A stretch of DNA of 64,000 nucleotides from Rhodospirillaceae bacterium (lineage in GTDB: Bacteria > Pseudomonadota > Alphaproteobacteria > CACIAM-22H2): positions 1-64,000 of the forward strand of contig JALHMR010000024.1 of assembly GCA_022843945.1 (NCBI GenBank). The letters are read 5' to 3'. A program made the translations under genes and the position numbers. Positions 8,135 through 16,096 of this stretch are shown here, one piece after another (the stretch's first letter is position 1; each line of letters starts with the position of its first letter). The notes below the pieces were generated by a model. The model saw nothing but the letters and a program-made list of their open reading frames with translations, was not told the DNA's origin and searched no databases.

Positions 8135-9633
8135 TGGCCCACGTCGCCAATCGCATACGCCGCGGCTTCTATCTCGACAGTGTCGCCCTGATGCGCCTGT
8201 CGCAGATCGTGGCGGCGCTGCCCGGCGTGACCAACGCCGCGCTGATGATCGGCAGTGTCTCCAACCGCGGCATCCTGAAAGAGGCGGGCCTGCTGGCCGC
8301 CGGCAACGAGGCCGGGGCCAATGACCTGATCATCGCCGCCGCCGCCGGCTCCGACAAGGAGGCCAATGACGCGGTGGCCCGCGCCGAGCAGCTTCTCGAC
8401 CAGCCGCAGGGCGGCGGCGCTGTGGCCGGCACGCGGCGCCCGCGTTCAACCGGGGCGGCCGCCAGGGAGCTGGGCGGCGCCAACCTGGCGATCGTTTCCG
8501 TGCCGGGCGAGTTCGCGGCCGGCGAGGCGCGCAAGGCGCTGGCGCTCGGTCTCAACGTCCTCATCTTCAGCGACAACGTCTCTTACGAGGACGAGCGCTC
8601 GCTGAAGGAGGAGGCGGGCCGGCGCGGCCTGCTGGTCATGGGGCCGGATTGCGGCACGGCGCTGATCGGCGGCGTGCCCATCGCTTTCGCCAACCTGGTG
8701 CCCACGGGCGACATCGGCATCGTCGCCGCCTCGGGCACGGGCCTGCAGGAAGTCTCGACCCTGATCGCACGCGGCGGCGGGGGCGTGTCGCACGGCATCG
8801 GCACCGGCGGGCGCGACCTGTCGGAAAAAATTGGCGCGCTGACCACGCTGGCCGCCATCGAGGCGCTCGACGCCGACGACGGTACGAAGCGCATCGTGCT
8901 CATCTCCAAGCCGCCGGCCGCATCGGTGGCGCAGGCGGTGATGGCGCGCGTCGCCAGGAGCAAAAAGCCCTTCGTCGTCTGCTTCCTCGGCGCCAGGGAT
9001 CTCCAGCTGCCGGCCAACGCCAGCCTGGCGCCGACCTTGGCCGCGGCGGCGCAGGCCGCCCTGGGCGGCAAGCCGGCGGCCGGCGCTCTGGACATTCCGT
9101 CGGTCGCGGCGGCGGCACGACGCGAATTCGACCGCCAGCGCCGCTGGATCCGCGGCGTCTATACCGGCGGCACGCTGTGCGGCGAGGCGCAGATCGTTCT
9201 GCGCGAGGCCGGTGAACGCTATTGGTCCAACGCGCCGATCCCCGGCGCCTTGCCCGAGCGCTCGGCCATGGCACACAGCCTGGTCGATTACGGCGCCGAC
9301 GAATACACCCGCGGCCGGCCTCACCCGATGATCGATCCGGCCCTCCGCAACCAGGCGCTGGTCGAGGCGCTCGACGATCCGACGGCCGCCGCCGTGCTGC
9401 TCGACTGCGTCATCGGCTACGGCGCGCACGACGATCCGGCGGGCGAGGTGGCGCGGGTGATCCCGGGGGCGGCGCGCAACCGGCCCACGCTCGTGGCCTC
9501 GGTCACCGGCACCGATGCCGATCCGCAGAACCGCGCCGCGCAGGTGGAAAAGCTGAAAGAGGCCGGCGTCCTCGTCGCCGCCTCCAACGCCGAGGCGGCG
9601 GCGCTGGCGCTGGCGATCGCCCAGCCGCGCTAA
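8134..9633 (+). CDS. fdrA: FdrA family acyl-CoA-synthetase-like protein (AllF)
   Basis: 499 aa with GTG start overlapping the previous stop. FdrA resembles the alpha and beta halves of succinyl-CoA synthetase: a CoA-binding-like Rossmann region with MGPDCGTALIGG (about 165-180), the phosphohistidine-loop-like segment GGVSHGIGTGGRDLS (His near residue 219), and a ligase-like C-terminal half containing DYGADEYTRGRPHPMIDP. In the allantoin pathway it is thought to be the catalytic part of oxamate carbamoyltransferase together with the DUF1116 and DUF2877 proteins. All three partners occur here, but the DUF2877 gene is on the opposite strand, converging 10 bp away. Confidence 0.82.
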   Translation: MAHVANRIRRGFYLDSVALMRLSQIVAALPGVTNAALMIGSVSNRGILKEAGLLAAGNEAGANDLIIAAAAGSDKEANDAVARAEQLLDQPQGGGAVAGTRRPRSTGAAARELGGANLAIVSVPGEFAAGEARKALALGLNVLIFSDNVSYEDERSLKEEAGRRGLLVMGPDCGTALIGGVPIAFANLVPTGDIGIVAASGTGLQEVSTLIARGGGGVSHGIGTGGRDLSEKIGALTTLAAIEALDADDGTKRIVLISKPPAASVAQAVMARVARSKKPFVVCFLGARDLQLPANASLAPTLAAAAQAALGGKPAAGALDIPSVAAAARREFDRQRRWIRGVYTGGTLCGEAQIVLREAGERYWSNAPIPGALPERSAMAHSLVDYGADEYTRGRPHPMIDPALRNQALVEALDDPTAAAVLLDCVIGYGAHDDPAGEVARVIPGAARNRPTLVASVTGTDADPQNRAAQVEKLKEAGVLVAASNAEAAALALAIAQPR

Positions 9634-9643
9634 AGAGGGCGCG

Positions 9644-10495
9644 CTAGGCGGCCAACAGCGCCGCGACCGATCCCGCCAACGCGTCCCAGCCGGAGCTGTG
9701 GCCGATGCGGTCGAGGCGGGCGACACAACCCGGCAGGGCGGTGTCGTCATCGGCGAGCGCGGCCAACGTGTCGTGCAGCGCCGCCGCACCCTCGCCGTCG
9801 GCCGCCGCCTCGAGATGGGCGAAGGAGATGTCGCTGGTGGCGCCGCGCGCCCGTGGCAGCAGCCAATGGGCCAACCGGTCCGCCAGGCCGGCGCGGTCGA
9901 ACAGGCGCAGCGCGATCAGCGCCCCGCCGAGCGCGTCGTCGCCGGCCGGCGTCAGGCCCGGCCCGAGCCCGATCAGCTTTTCGAGCGCCGCTGGCGGCTC
10001 GTCGTTCGGTTGCCTCAGCCAGCCGGCCAGGAGGGCGATACCGGCAAAGGCCGCGGCTTCGAAGCGATCGGCGGGCGCGACGGAGGCGTCGCCGATCAGC
10101 GTTGGAATCATCCGGCCGAGGCCGCGTGCCGGCAACGCGGCGAGACGCTGGAGTCCTTGTTTCACGTCAGCCGGATTCACGGGCCCGGCCGGTCGCGCGC
10201 CGCGCCAGTCGGCGGCAGCGCCCGCCTCGATGACCAGGTCACCGACCGACAGGGTCCGTGCGCGCCATGCCGTGCGGGTGCCGGGCGCCACCGCGCTCTC
10301 CGGCCAGTCAGTGCAGAGGCCATTGAGCGGCCCCGCGCCCAGGCCCATGCCGCCGAGGCAGGCGATGCGACCTTCGTCGTCGCGCAGGTAGAGGCTGCGC
10401 TGGAACACGGCGATCACCGTCGCCTCGCGCCCGGCCTCGATCAGCCGCCGCACCCGGGACCCGACGGTCACCAGCACGGCCCCGCGCTCAGCCAT
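9644..10495 (-). CDS. allH: DUF2877 protein, YlbF/AllH-like
   Basis: 283 aa. The core motif GLGPGLTPAGDD (about residues 165-177) followed by a Gly/Ala-rich helix is diagnostic for DUF2877 (E. coli YlbF/AllH), the third component found with FdrA and DUF1116 in allantoin/oxalurate catabolism. The gene starts 5 bp after the carbamate kinase stop, so the two form an operon on the minus strand that converges on the fdrA pair. No membrane segment or signal peptide is visible, so a cytoplasmic role in the carbamoyltransferase complex is likely. Confidence 0.8.
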   Translation of the reverse strand: MAERGAVLVTVGSRVRRLIEAGREATVIAVFQRSLYLRDDEGRIACLGGMGLGAGPLNGLCTDWPESAVAPGTRTAWRARTLSVGDLVIEAGAAADWRGARPAGPVNPADVKQGLQRLAALPARGLGRMIPTLIGDASVAPADRFEAAAFAGIALLAGWLRQPNDEPPAALEKLIGLGPGLTPAGDDALGGALIALRLFDRAGLADRLAHWLLPRARGATSDISFAHLEAAADGEGAAALHDTLAALADDDTALPGCVARLDRIGHSSGWDALAGSVAALLAA

Positions 10496-10500
10496 GATCG

Positions 10501-11472
10501 TCAGGCATGGTCGTCGGCGACGATGTGGGTGCCGGTCTCGCCGCGCAGCGCCGGCAGCGCCTCGTTGAGATGCGCGATGATGCAGCGCTTGCCGCCCATC
10601 TCGAGGAAGCGGATGGCGGCGTCGACCTTGGGACCCATGCTGCCGGGCGGGAACTGGCCGGCCGCGTGCAAGGCCTTGAGCTCCGACACCGTGACGCGAT
10701 CGAGGTCGCGCTGCTGGGGTGTGCCGTAATCGACGGCGACGCGCGACACGGCGGTCAGGATCATCATGTCGTCGATGCCCAGCACGCGGGCCATATGCGC
10801 CGAGGTCAGGTCCTTGTCGATCACCGCTTCGATGCCACGGCGCGTGCCGTCGGGCTGGCGCACCACCGGGATGCCGCCGCCGCCGCCGGCGATGACCACG
10901 GCGCCGTGCTTGGCCAGCGCCCGGACCAGGGAAATGTCGACGATGTGCTTGGGGCGCGGCGAGGGGACGACATGGCGCCAGCCCCGGCCTTTCTCTTCCC
11001 GCATCTCCCAGCCCAGCTCGGCGGCCAGCGCCTTTGCCTCCGCCTCGTCATAGGCCGCGCCGATCGGCTTGGTCGGATTCTGGAATGCCGGATCCTGGGG
11101 ATCGACCTCGACCTGGGTCAGCAGGCAGACGACGTGGCGCTTGTTGCCGACCTTGCGCAGCGCGTTCTCCAGCGCCTGCATGAGGAGATACGCGATGCCG
11201 CCCTGGCTGTGCGCGACGCAGATATCGAGCGACATCGGTTCGACGCGATGGCGGGCCAGCGCCTGGCGCAGATGAATCTTGCCGACGACCGGTCCGTTGC
11301 CATGCGTGACGATCAGCTCGCTGCCCAGCGCCATGATCGGTACCAGGGCACGGCCCGTGGCCATGGCGATGTCGATCTGCTCTTCGGGCGTGCCGCGGAT
11401 GTTGTCCGGATGGATCGCATTGCCGCCGATGGCGATCAGCAATCGTTCAGGTATCGCGCGGGAATCGTTCAT
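10501..11472 (-). CDS. arcC: carbamate kinase
   Basis: 323 aa, typical length. The N-terminal IAIGGNAI, GNGPVVGKI and IAGGGGGIPV motifs are those of carbamate kinase in the amino-acid-kinase superfamily. The enzyme converts carbamoyl phosphate plus ADP to ATP, ammonia and CO2. With the AllF/G/H homologues next door, its carbamoyl phosphate should come from oxalurate rather than from citrulline; no arginine deiminase or ornithine carbamoyltransferase gene is visible. In E. coli the equivalent gene is ybcF/allK. It is the first gene of the minus-strand pair and faces a 445-bp intergenic region. Confidence 0.88.
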   Translation of the reverse strand: MNDSRAIPERLLIAIGGNAIHPDNIRGTPEEQIDIAMATGRALVPIMALGSELIVTHGNGPVVGKIHLRQALARHRVEPMSLDICVAHSQGGIAYLLMQALENALRKVGNKRHVVCLLTQVEVDPQDPAFQNPTKPIGAAYDEAEAKALAAELGWEMREEKGRGWRHVVPSPRPKHIVDISLVRALAKHGAVVIAGGGGGIPVVRQPDGTRRGIEAVIDKDLTSAHMARVLGIDDMMILTAVSRVAVDYGTPQQRDLDRVTVSELKALHAAGQFPPGSMGPKVDAAIRFLEMGGKRCIIAHLNEALPALRGETGTHIVADDHA

Positions 11473-11917
11473 CGTTCGAGGTAGGCGTGAAGAGCCGGCA
11501 ACGGGCCGTCTTGCTCACATTGCCTTGCCTGATTCGCATGCAAGACACGCGACGCCGTGCCGTTGCAGGCTCGGCTCCGCTGCCGTCTGGGCAGCGACGC
11601 GAATTTTTCAAAAACTATCCACATATCCACATGATTAACGTTAATGCGCGACCTTTGAATCATGCTTATGAGCCTTGAAGCAGAGGAATTATCCCGCACT
11701 CTAGGACGATCGTTACGCCATGGGGAAGACCATCCCATACCCCACGATCCCGCCTTGACCCTGTTGCTACCGACTCCGCATTATCACGATACAGCGCCTG
11801 CGAAGGCTGGGGTCAGCCGTCGCGACGCAACGTTGGTACGGATTGCGCGGGGCGACAACAAGAAGAAGAACAGTATGCGCCTGCCGTGATCTGGGGTTTG
11901 GGTCGTCAGGGGGGTTC
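11473..11917. other. 445-bp intergenic region with AT-rich DnaA-box-like and palindromic segment
   Basis: No convincing gene is present; short frames here have poor composition. The part at 11600-11690 is strikingly AT-rich for this genome. It holds two tandem 9-mers, CTATCCACA (11615-11623) and ATATCCACA (11623-11631), each one base from the DnaA box TTATCCACA, followed by a perfect 12-bp palindrome ATTAACGTTAAT (11634-11645). It must also hold the promoters of the divergent carbamate kinase and M23/bactofilin operons. Confidence 0.5.
11755..11784 (+). promoter_or_regulatory. possible sigma70-type promoter for M23/bactofilin operon
   Basis: TTGACC (11755-11760, 5 of 6 matches) is followed after 18 bp by CATTAT (11779-11784, 4 of 6). 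This would give a leader of roughly 125 nt before the TTG start at 11918. Sequence match only. Confidence 0.35.
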
Positions 11918-13207
11918 TTGCAGCGCATCTCACACTTGGTCGGACGTGTGTTCCGGCAGCGCGAGATCATCCTGCGTTCGGGAACGAACGTGCGTTACGT
12001 CGTGCTGTCGTCGACGCTGCAGCGCGCCGTGGCGGCCGCCGGTCTTGGCATGCTTGTCGCCGGCGCCTGGACGATGGCCGGCCATCACCGGGCCTGGACG
12101 CTGGTCGATCTCAAGAGTCACGAAGTGGCGCGGGTCGAGGAGGCGTATCGCCTGGCCATCGACAGTCTCGGCGCCGCGGTCGACGGCGCGACCGAGGCCG
12201 GCCGGGCCGAAGGCGCCTCGGCCATCCTGGCCCTCGTGGCCCAGAATGAAAGCCTGCAGCGCCACCTCACCGAGGTCGAGCGGCGGCTGCTCTCGGCGGA
12301 AACCGAGCGCGAACGCGCCTCGGCCAACCATGAAAATCTCGTGGAGCGTCTGCGGCTGCTCGATCGCCAGGTGCGGCAGCACGCTTCGAAGAACGTCGAG
12401 CTCGGCGCCGTCGTCACCAGCCTCGAGCAGGGCCTGACCGATGCCATGGCCGAGCGCGGCCGTCTCGCGGTCGAGCGCGATCGGCTGGCCCGCGAGCGCA
12501 ACGCGCTGCGCGCCGAGATCCAGGAGCTCGAGCGTCGCCAGGGTACGCTGACGGTCACCCACGAACAGACCATTGCCCAGCTCTCCGAGCGCACCCAGGC
12601 TGGCATCGACGGCCTGAAGCGCGTTATCGCGCGCACCGGCCTTGATCCCGACCGTGTCCTCGCGGCGCAGACGCCCGGCGGACAGGGCGGCCCTCTGGTG
12701 CCGGCGGTCGGCCCGGACAAAGTCCACGCCAATCTCGTCGGTCTCGGCTCGCAGATCGGCAGGCTCGAGGAAATGCGCCGGCTGCTGCGAGCCTTGCCCG
12801 TTGGAGCGCCGCTCGAAAGTTTCAATCTGATGAGCAACTTCGGCGTGCGCCGGGATCCCTTCACCGGCCAGCTCGCCATGCATAGCGGGATGGACCTTTC
12901 GGCGCCGGCGCGTACACCTGTACATTCGACCGGCGGCGGTACGGTGGTATCGGCAGGATGGAACGGGGAGTTCGGCAATCTGATCGAGATCGATCACGGC
13001 TACGGCCTGGTCACGCGCTACGGACATCTGTCACGGATTCATGTTAAGGTCGGGCAGCGGGTGGCCCAGCACCAGCCGATCGGCCTTGTTGGCTCGACCG
13101 GGCGGAGCACCGGGCCGCACGTGCATTACGAGATCTTGATCGAAGGCAAGAATCTCAACCCCGCCAAATTCCTGGAGGCAGCGAGATATGTTTCGAAAAG
13201 CCAATAG
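11918..13207 (+). CDS. M23 family peptidase with coiled coil
   Basis: About 429 aa. One membrane-spanning segment (about residues 35-55) is followed by a long coiled coil rich in Glu, Arg, Ala and Leu (about 70-230) and a C-terminal LytM/M23 domain with HSGMD and HVHYE zinc motifs. The layout resembles periplasmic cell-shape endopeptidases anchored in the inner membrane. The start is uncertain: the TTG at 11918 is chosen because AGGGGGG sits at a proper distance, but in-frame TTG 11936 or GTG 11948 are alternatives. The 3' end overlaps the bactofilin gene by 20 bp. Bactofilin-M23 pairs are known shape modules in which the bactofilin positions the hydrolase. Confidence 0.85.
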   Translation: MQRISHLVGRVFRQREIILRSGTNVRYVVLSSTLQRAVAAAGLGMLVAGAWTMAGHHRAWTLVDLKSHEVARVEEAYRLAIDSLGAAVDGATEAGRAEGASAILALVAQNESLQRHLTEVERRLLSAETERERASANHENLVERLRLLDRQVRQHASKNVELGAVVTSLEQGLTDAMAERGRLAVERDRLARERNALRAEIQELERRQGTLTVTHEQTIAQLSERTQAGIDGLKRVIARTGLDPDRVLAAQTPGGQGGPLVPAVGPDKVHANLVGLGSQIGRLEEMRRLLRALPVGAPLESFNLMSNFGVRRDPFTGQLAMHSGMDLSAPARTPVHSTGGGTVVSAGWNGEFGNLIEIDHGYGLVTRYGHLSRIHVKVGQRVAQHQPIGLVGSTGRSTGPHVHYEILIEGKNLNPAKFLEAARYVSKSQ

Positions 13208-13691
13208 AAACGGGGCGCGCGAACATACCGACGGCTCGGGGAGACAAGGCATGCCCACCATCATCGGAGCGGACTTCCGCGTCAAAGGCGACATCTCGTG
13301 CGAGGGCGACATCCAGCTCGAAGGCACCGTCGACGGGAACGTGAAGAGCCTGCGACTGACGGTCGGTGAGAGCGGCGCCGTGCACGGCGACGTCAATGCC
13401 GAATCTGTCCGGGTGCAGGGCAAGATCGTCGGCACGATCCGCGCCAAGAGTGTCGAGCTCGCAGGCAGCGGTCACGTCACGGGCGACATCCTGCACGAGA
13501 CGCTGACCGTCGATAACGGTGCTTTCCTCAACGGCCATTGCCGCCGCCTGACGGCCGCGGAGATTCTCGCCGAAGCTGAAGCCCGCGACAGGGCCAAGGA
13601 CAAGGTTGAAGACGCGAAGACCGAAGACAAGAAGCCCGAGGAGAAAAAGGACATCAAGGCGGATCTGCTGGTCGTCTCCGGCGGCCGCTGA
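13188..13691 (+). CDS. bactofilin (polymer-forming cytoskeletal protein)
   Basis: 167 aa. A central right-handed beta-helix of short repeating turns (FRVKGDISCEGDIQLEGTVDG and onward, about residues 25-125) identifies a bactofilin. These proteins polymerise into membrane-associated filaments and recruit cell-wall enzymes. The N-terminal tail is short and polar; the C-terminal ~40 residues are a highly charged Lys/Glu/Asp tail. The gene overlaps the M23 peptidase by 20 bp and is followed by a strong terminator, so the two are a two-gene operon. Confidence 0.92.
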   Translation: MFRKANRNGAREHTDGSGRQGMPTIIGADFRVKGDISCEGDIQLEGTVDGNVKSLRLTVGESGAVHGDVNAESVRVQGKIVGTIRAKSVELAGSGHVTGDILHETLTVDNGAFLNGHCRRLTAAEILAEAEARDRAKDKVEDAKTEDKKPEEKKDIKADLLVVSGGR

Positions 13692-13707
13692 CCGAGGCGA
13701 TTTCCAG

Positions 13708-13744
13708 CGGCGCGGGCCCTCGCGGCTCGCGCCGTTTTCTTTTT
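13708..13744 (+). terminator. rho-independent terminator of M23/bactofilin operon
   Basis: Arms CGGCGCGGGCC (13708-13718) and GGCTCGCGCCG (13724-13734) pair over 11 bp (one G-T) around a five-base loop, followed by TTTTCTTTTT. It lies 16 bp after the bactofilin stop. Confidence 0.82.
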
Positions 13745-13768
13745 CGCGCCGCTTGTCTTCGCCGGAAT

Positions 13769-13798
13769 GCGCCGTATACGGCGCGTCTTTGTGGATAA
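13769..13798. promoter_or_regulatory. 16-bp perfect palindrome followed by a perfect DnaA box
   Basis: GCGCCGTATACGGCGC (13769-13784) is a perfect palindrome. Six bases later, TGTGGATAA (13790-13798) is the exact complement of the DnaA box TTATCCACA. Both lie upstream of the small gene at 13880, behind the bactofilin terminator. A protein-binding site is plausible; function unknown. Confidence 0.4.
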
Positions 13799-13879
13799 GT
13801 GCCTGTCCGGTTGGCGTTGCACCCGGGCGACAGGGCTCGTAGGCTTGTTCCCGGTTCGTTGCCGCGCGAGGGGGTGACG

Positions 13880-14092
13880 ATGCAAGACGCTCAAGATCAG
13901 GCCGACCGCTGGCGCCTGCGCGCCGAGGAAATCCGCCGTATCGCCGCGAGTATGACGCGCTCGTCCGCGAAGTGGGCCTTGCTCGATCTCGCCGACCAGT
14001 GGGACGAGATGGCGAGCCGCGCCGAAGTCCGGGCCGCCCGCCACGATCCGTCGCTCCGCACGCGCGCTCCGGGAACCTTGAGCCGCCACTAG
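13880..14092 (+). CDS. small conserved-type protein, 70 aa
   Basis: The ATG at 13880 follows a good ribosome-binding site (GAGGGGGTGA). The protein is mostly two helices, with LRAEEIRRIAASM and KWALLDLADQWDEMA. This pattern is seen in many short alphaproteobacterial proteins of unknown function, where a helical hairpin carries Arg/Glu-rich positions. No signal peptide or metal site is present. It is monocistronic or loosely linked to the M20 gene 100 bp downstream. Confidence 0.65.
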   Translation: MQDAQDQADRWRLRAEEIRRIAASMTRSSAKWALLDLADQWDEMASRAEVRAARHDPSLRTRAPGTLSRH

Positions 14093-14191
14093 CCGCCTTC
14101 GGATGTTGGCCTTGCAGGATTGTCGTTCTCGGGCTTAGGTGCCGTCCAGGAGCGCCGCCCGTACTCGCGCGGCGCCAACGCAGGTGACGGC

Positions 14192-15454
14192 ATGACAGCG
14201 CACGGCACGGTTTCCTCGAAACGGCCCTCGATGGCGATCCGCGAGGATCGTCTCTGGCAGCGACATGTGGAGATGGCGAAGCTGGGGGCGACCGCCAAGG
14301 GCGGCGTCAACCGCCAGGCGCTCTCGGCCGAGGATATCGCCGCGCGCCGGTTGCTCGCCTCATGGGCGGGCGCCCGCGGATTCACGGTGACCACCGATCC
14401 CATCGGCAACGTCTTCGTGCGACGGGCCGGCAGCGAGGCCGATGCCGAGCCGGTGATGACCGGCTCCCACATGGACAGCCAGCCGACGGGTGGGCGTTTC
14501 GACGGTATCTACGGCGTGCTGGCCGGTTTCGAGGCGCTGGAGGCGCTGGAGGATGCGGGCATCGCCACCCGCCGCCCGGTCGAGGTCGTCGCCTGGATGA
14601 ACGAGGAAGGCAGTCGCTTTCCCGTGGGCGCCATGGGCTCGGCGGTATACGCCGGTCGCCTGGCGCTCGACAAGGCGCTCGCCGTCGCCGATCCGAAGGG
14701 AGTGACCGTCGCCAGCGCGCTGGCCGAGACGCTGGCCGCCCTGCCGCTGCCGGGCGTGAAGCTCGGGGGCAAGGTCGCCGCCTATGTCGAGGCGCATATC
14801 GAGCAGGGGCCGCGGCTCGAAGCGGAGGGCCGCACCATCGGCGTGGTCACCGCCATCCAGGGCTCGCGGCGCTATGCCGTGGAGGTCGTCGGCGAGGAGG
14901 CCCATGCCGGCACCACGCCGCGCGCCGCGCGCAAGGATGCCTTGTCGAGCGCGGTCGGCATCGTCACGGCGCTGGAAAAGCTGATGGACGATCCCACCGA
15001 CACCGTGCGCTTCACGGTCGGCCGCTTCGAGGTCTTCCCCGGCTCGCCCAACACGGTTCCGGGCCGGGTCTACTTCACCATCGATTTCCGTCATCCCGAG
15101 ATCGCCGTTCTCGACGAGCGCGGCGGGCGCATCGCTGCGGTCGCGGCGGCCCATGCCCGTGGCTGCGCGGTCAGCGTCACGCCGCTGACCGATGTGCCGC
15201 CCTGCGTCTTCGCGCCGCGGATCATCGACCTGGTGCGCGACAGCGCGGCCCGCCTCGGCCTGCCGCACATGGACATGCCCTCGGGTGCGGGCCATGACGC
15301 GATGCACATCGCCACGCTGTGTCCCGCCGGCATGATTTTCGTGCCTTGCTTGCGCGGCATCAGCCACAACGAGGCGGAGAGCGCGACGCCCGCCGATCTG
15401 GCTGCCGGGGCGCGCGTGCTGGCCGATGTCCTGGGGGCGCTGGCGGACCGCTAG
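14192..15454 (+). CDS. M20 family Zn-dependent hydrolase, allantoate amidohydrolase / N-carbamoylase-like
   Basis: 420 aa. The di-metal site of the M20 amidohydrolase branch is visible: GSHMDSQPTGGRFDG (His, Asp), NEEGSRF (the Glu pair) and HIEQGP (His); the lid/dimer domain follows (EAHAGTTP), and the C-terminal SGAGHDAMHIA and ISHNEAE motifs complete the set. The family includes allantoate amidohydrolase (AllC), ureidoglycolate amidohydrolase and N-carbamoyl-L-amino-acid hydrolase, which cannot be told apart safely by eye. The neighbouring allantoin genes favour allantoate or ureidoglycolate. The ATG at 14192 has an AGGTGA site; an in-frame ATG at 14231 is a possible later start. Confidence 0.83.
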   Translation: MTAHGTVSSKRPSMAIREDRLWQRHVEMAKLGATAKGGVNRQALSAEDIAARRLLASWAGARGFTVTTDPIGNVFVRRAGSEADAEPVMTGSHMDSQPTGGRFDGIYGVLAGFEALEALEDAGIATRRPVEVVAWMNEEGSRFPVGAMGSAVYAGRLALDKALAVADPKGVTVASALAETLAALPLPGVKLGGKVAAYVEAHIEQGPRLEAEGRTIGVVTAIQGSRRYAVEVVGEEAHAGTTPRAARKDALSSAVGIVTALEKLMDDPTDTVRFTVGRFEVFPGSPNTVPGRVYFTIDFRHPEIAVLDERGGRIAAVAAAHARGCAVSVTPLTDVPPCVFAPRIIDLVRDSAARLGLPHMDMPSGAGHDAMHIATLCPAGMIFVPCLRGISHNEAESATPADLAAGARVLADVLGALADR

Positions 15455-15459
15455 CGGGC

Positions 15460-15993
15460 TCAGACCTCGGTGCCGTCGCGGCGATAGATCACCCCGACGA
15501 CGATAATCATGTCGACCGTCTTGCCGTCGCTGGCGAAGGGAGCGACGAGGTTCTCGGCGCTCTGGTGCTCGCGATGGCGGATCGCCAGCACCTGTCCCTT
15601 GCGATAGCTCATGACGCCGCGCTCCGCGGCGTCGGTCAGGCGCTTGTAGCCGTTCTCGGTCTTGGCGTTGCGCGGACGAACTTCGTCGTACCAGCGCCCC
15701 GTCGGATCATGGCCGTAGAGCTCGGCCTCCTTGGTGCCGACCAGCCGGTACTTGTAGCGCAGGGGCGCACGATGGACGTCGAGAAGGACGAGGCGCGGCA
15801 GGACCGCAGGAACGTCCTGGGGTCGGAAATGCTGGCGGCCGGGCATCAGCCCGGTCGGCGCGATCTTGTCGTAGTAGGCGAGCAGTTCGCGAAGGATCGG
15901 ATGCCAGTTCGCCGGATCGGCGGGGCGCGGTGGGTCTTGCGAATAGTCGAGTGCCTGCAAGTCGTAATCCTCCCCGCATGCGAATCTTAGCAC
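15460..15993 (-). CDS. single-domain PAS protein (PAS_5-like)
   Basis: 177 aa, convergent with the M20 gene. The pattern of a short variable N-terminus, then GLMPGRQHFRPQDVPAVLPRLVLLDV and a five-stranded sheet ending in DMIIVVGVIYR, is that of the PAS_5-type sensor-like proteins that occur in many copies in Rhodospirillales. There is no attached output domain. The start is a GTG (15993). A second paralogue lies at 57086-57586. Ligand and partner are unknown. Confidence 0.75.
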   Translation of the reverse strand: MLRFACGEDYDLQALDYSQDPPRPADPANWHPILRELLAYYDKIAPTGLMPGRQHFRPQDVPAVLPRLVLLDVHRAPLRYKYRLVGTKEAELYGHDPTGRWYDEVRPRNAKTENGYKRLTDAAERGVMSYRKGQVLAIRHREHQSAENLVAPFASDGKTVDMIIVVGVIYRRDGTEV

Positions 15994-16036
15994 GAGGGGC
16001 GCGCCGGCCGTCCAGCGCGCGGGCGACCTTGGCCAT

Positions 16037-16068
16037 AAAAAAGGGGCGGCCGTTGCCAGCCGCCCCTT
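16037..16068 (-). terminator. rho-independent terminator of ABC receptor gene
   Basis: On the minus strand a perfect 10-bp stem (16041-16050 with 16059-16068, AAGGGGCGGC / GCCGCCCCTT) with an 8-base loop is followed by a run of six T. It lies 29 bp past the stop of the receptor gene that ends at 16097. Confidence 0.88.
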
Positions 16069-16096
16069 GTTCGTGACTACGTTTGTGTACCAAAAG

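Noticed and set aside
11600-11700. Chromosomal replication origin
   Set aside because: Only two imperfect DnaA boxes, and no origin-neighbour genes (dnaA, parAB, gidA, hemE) nearby.
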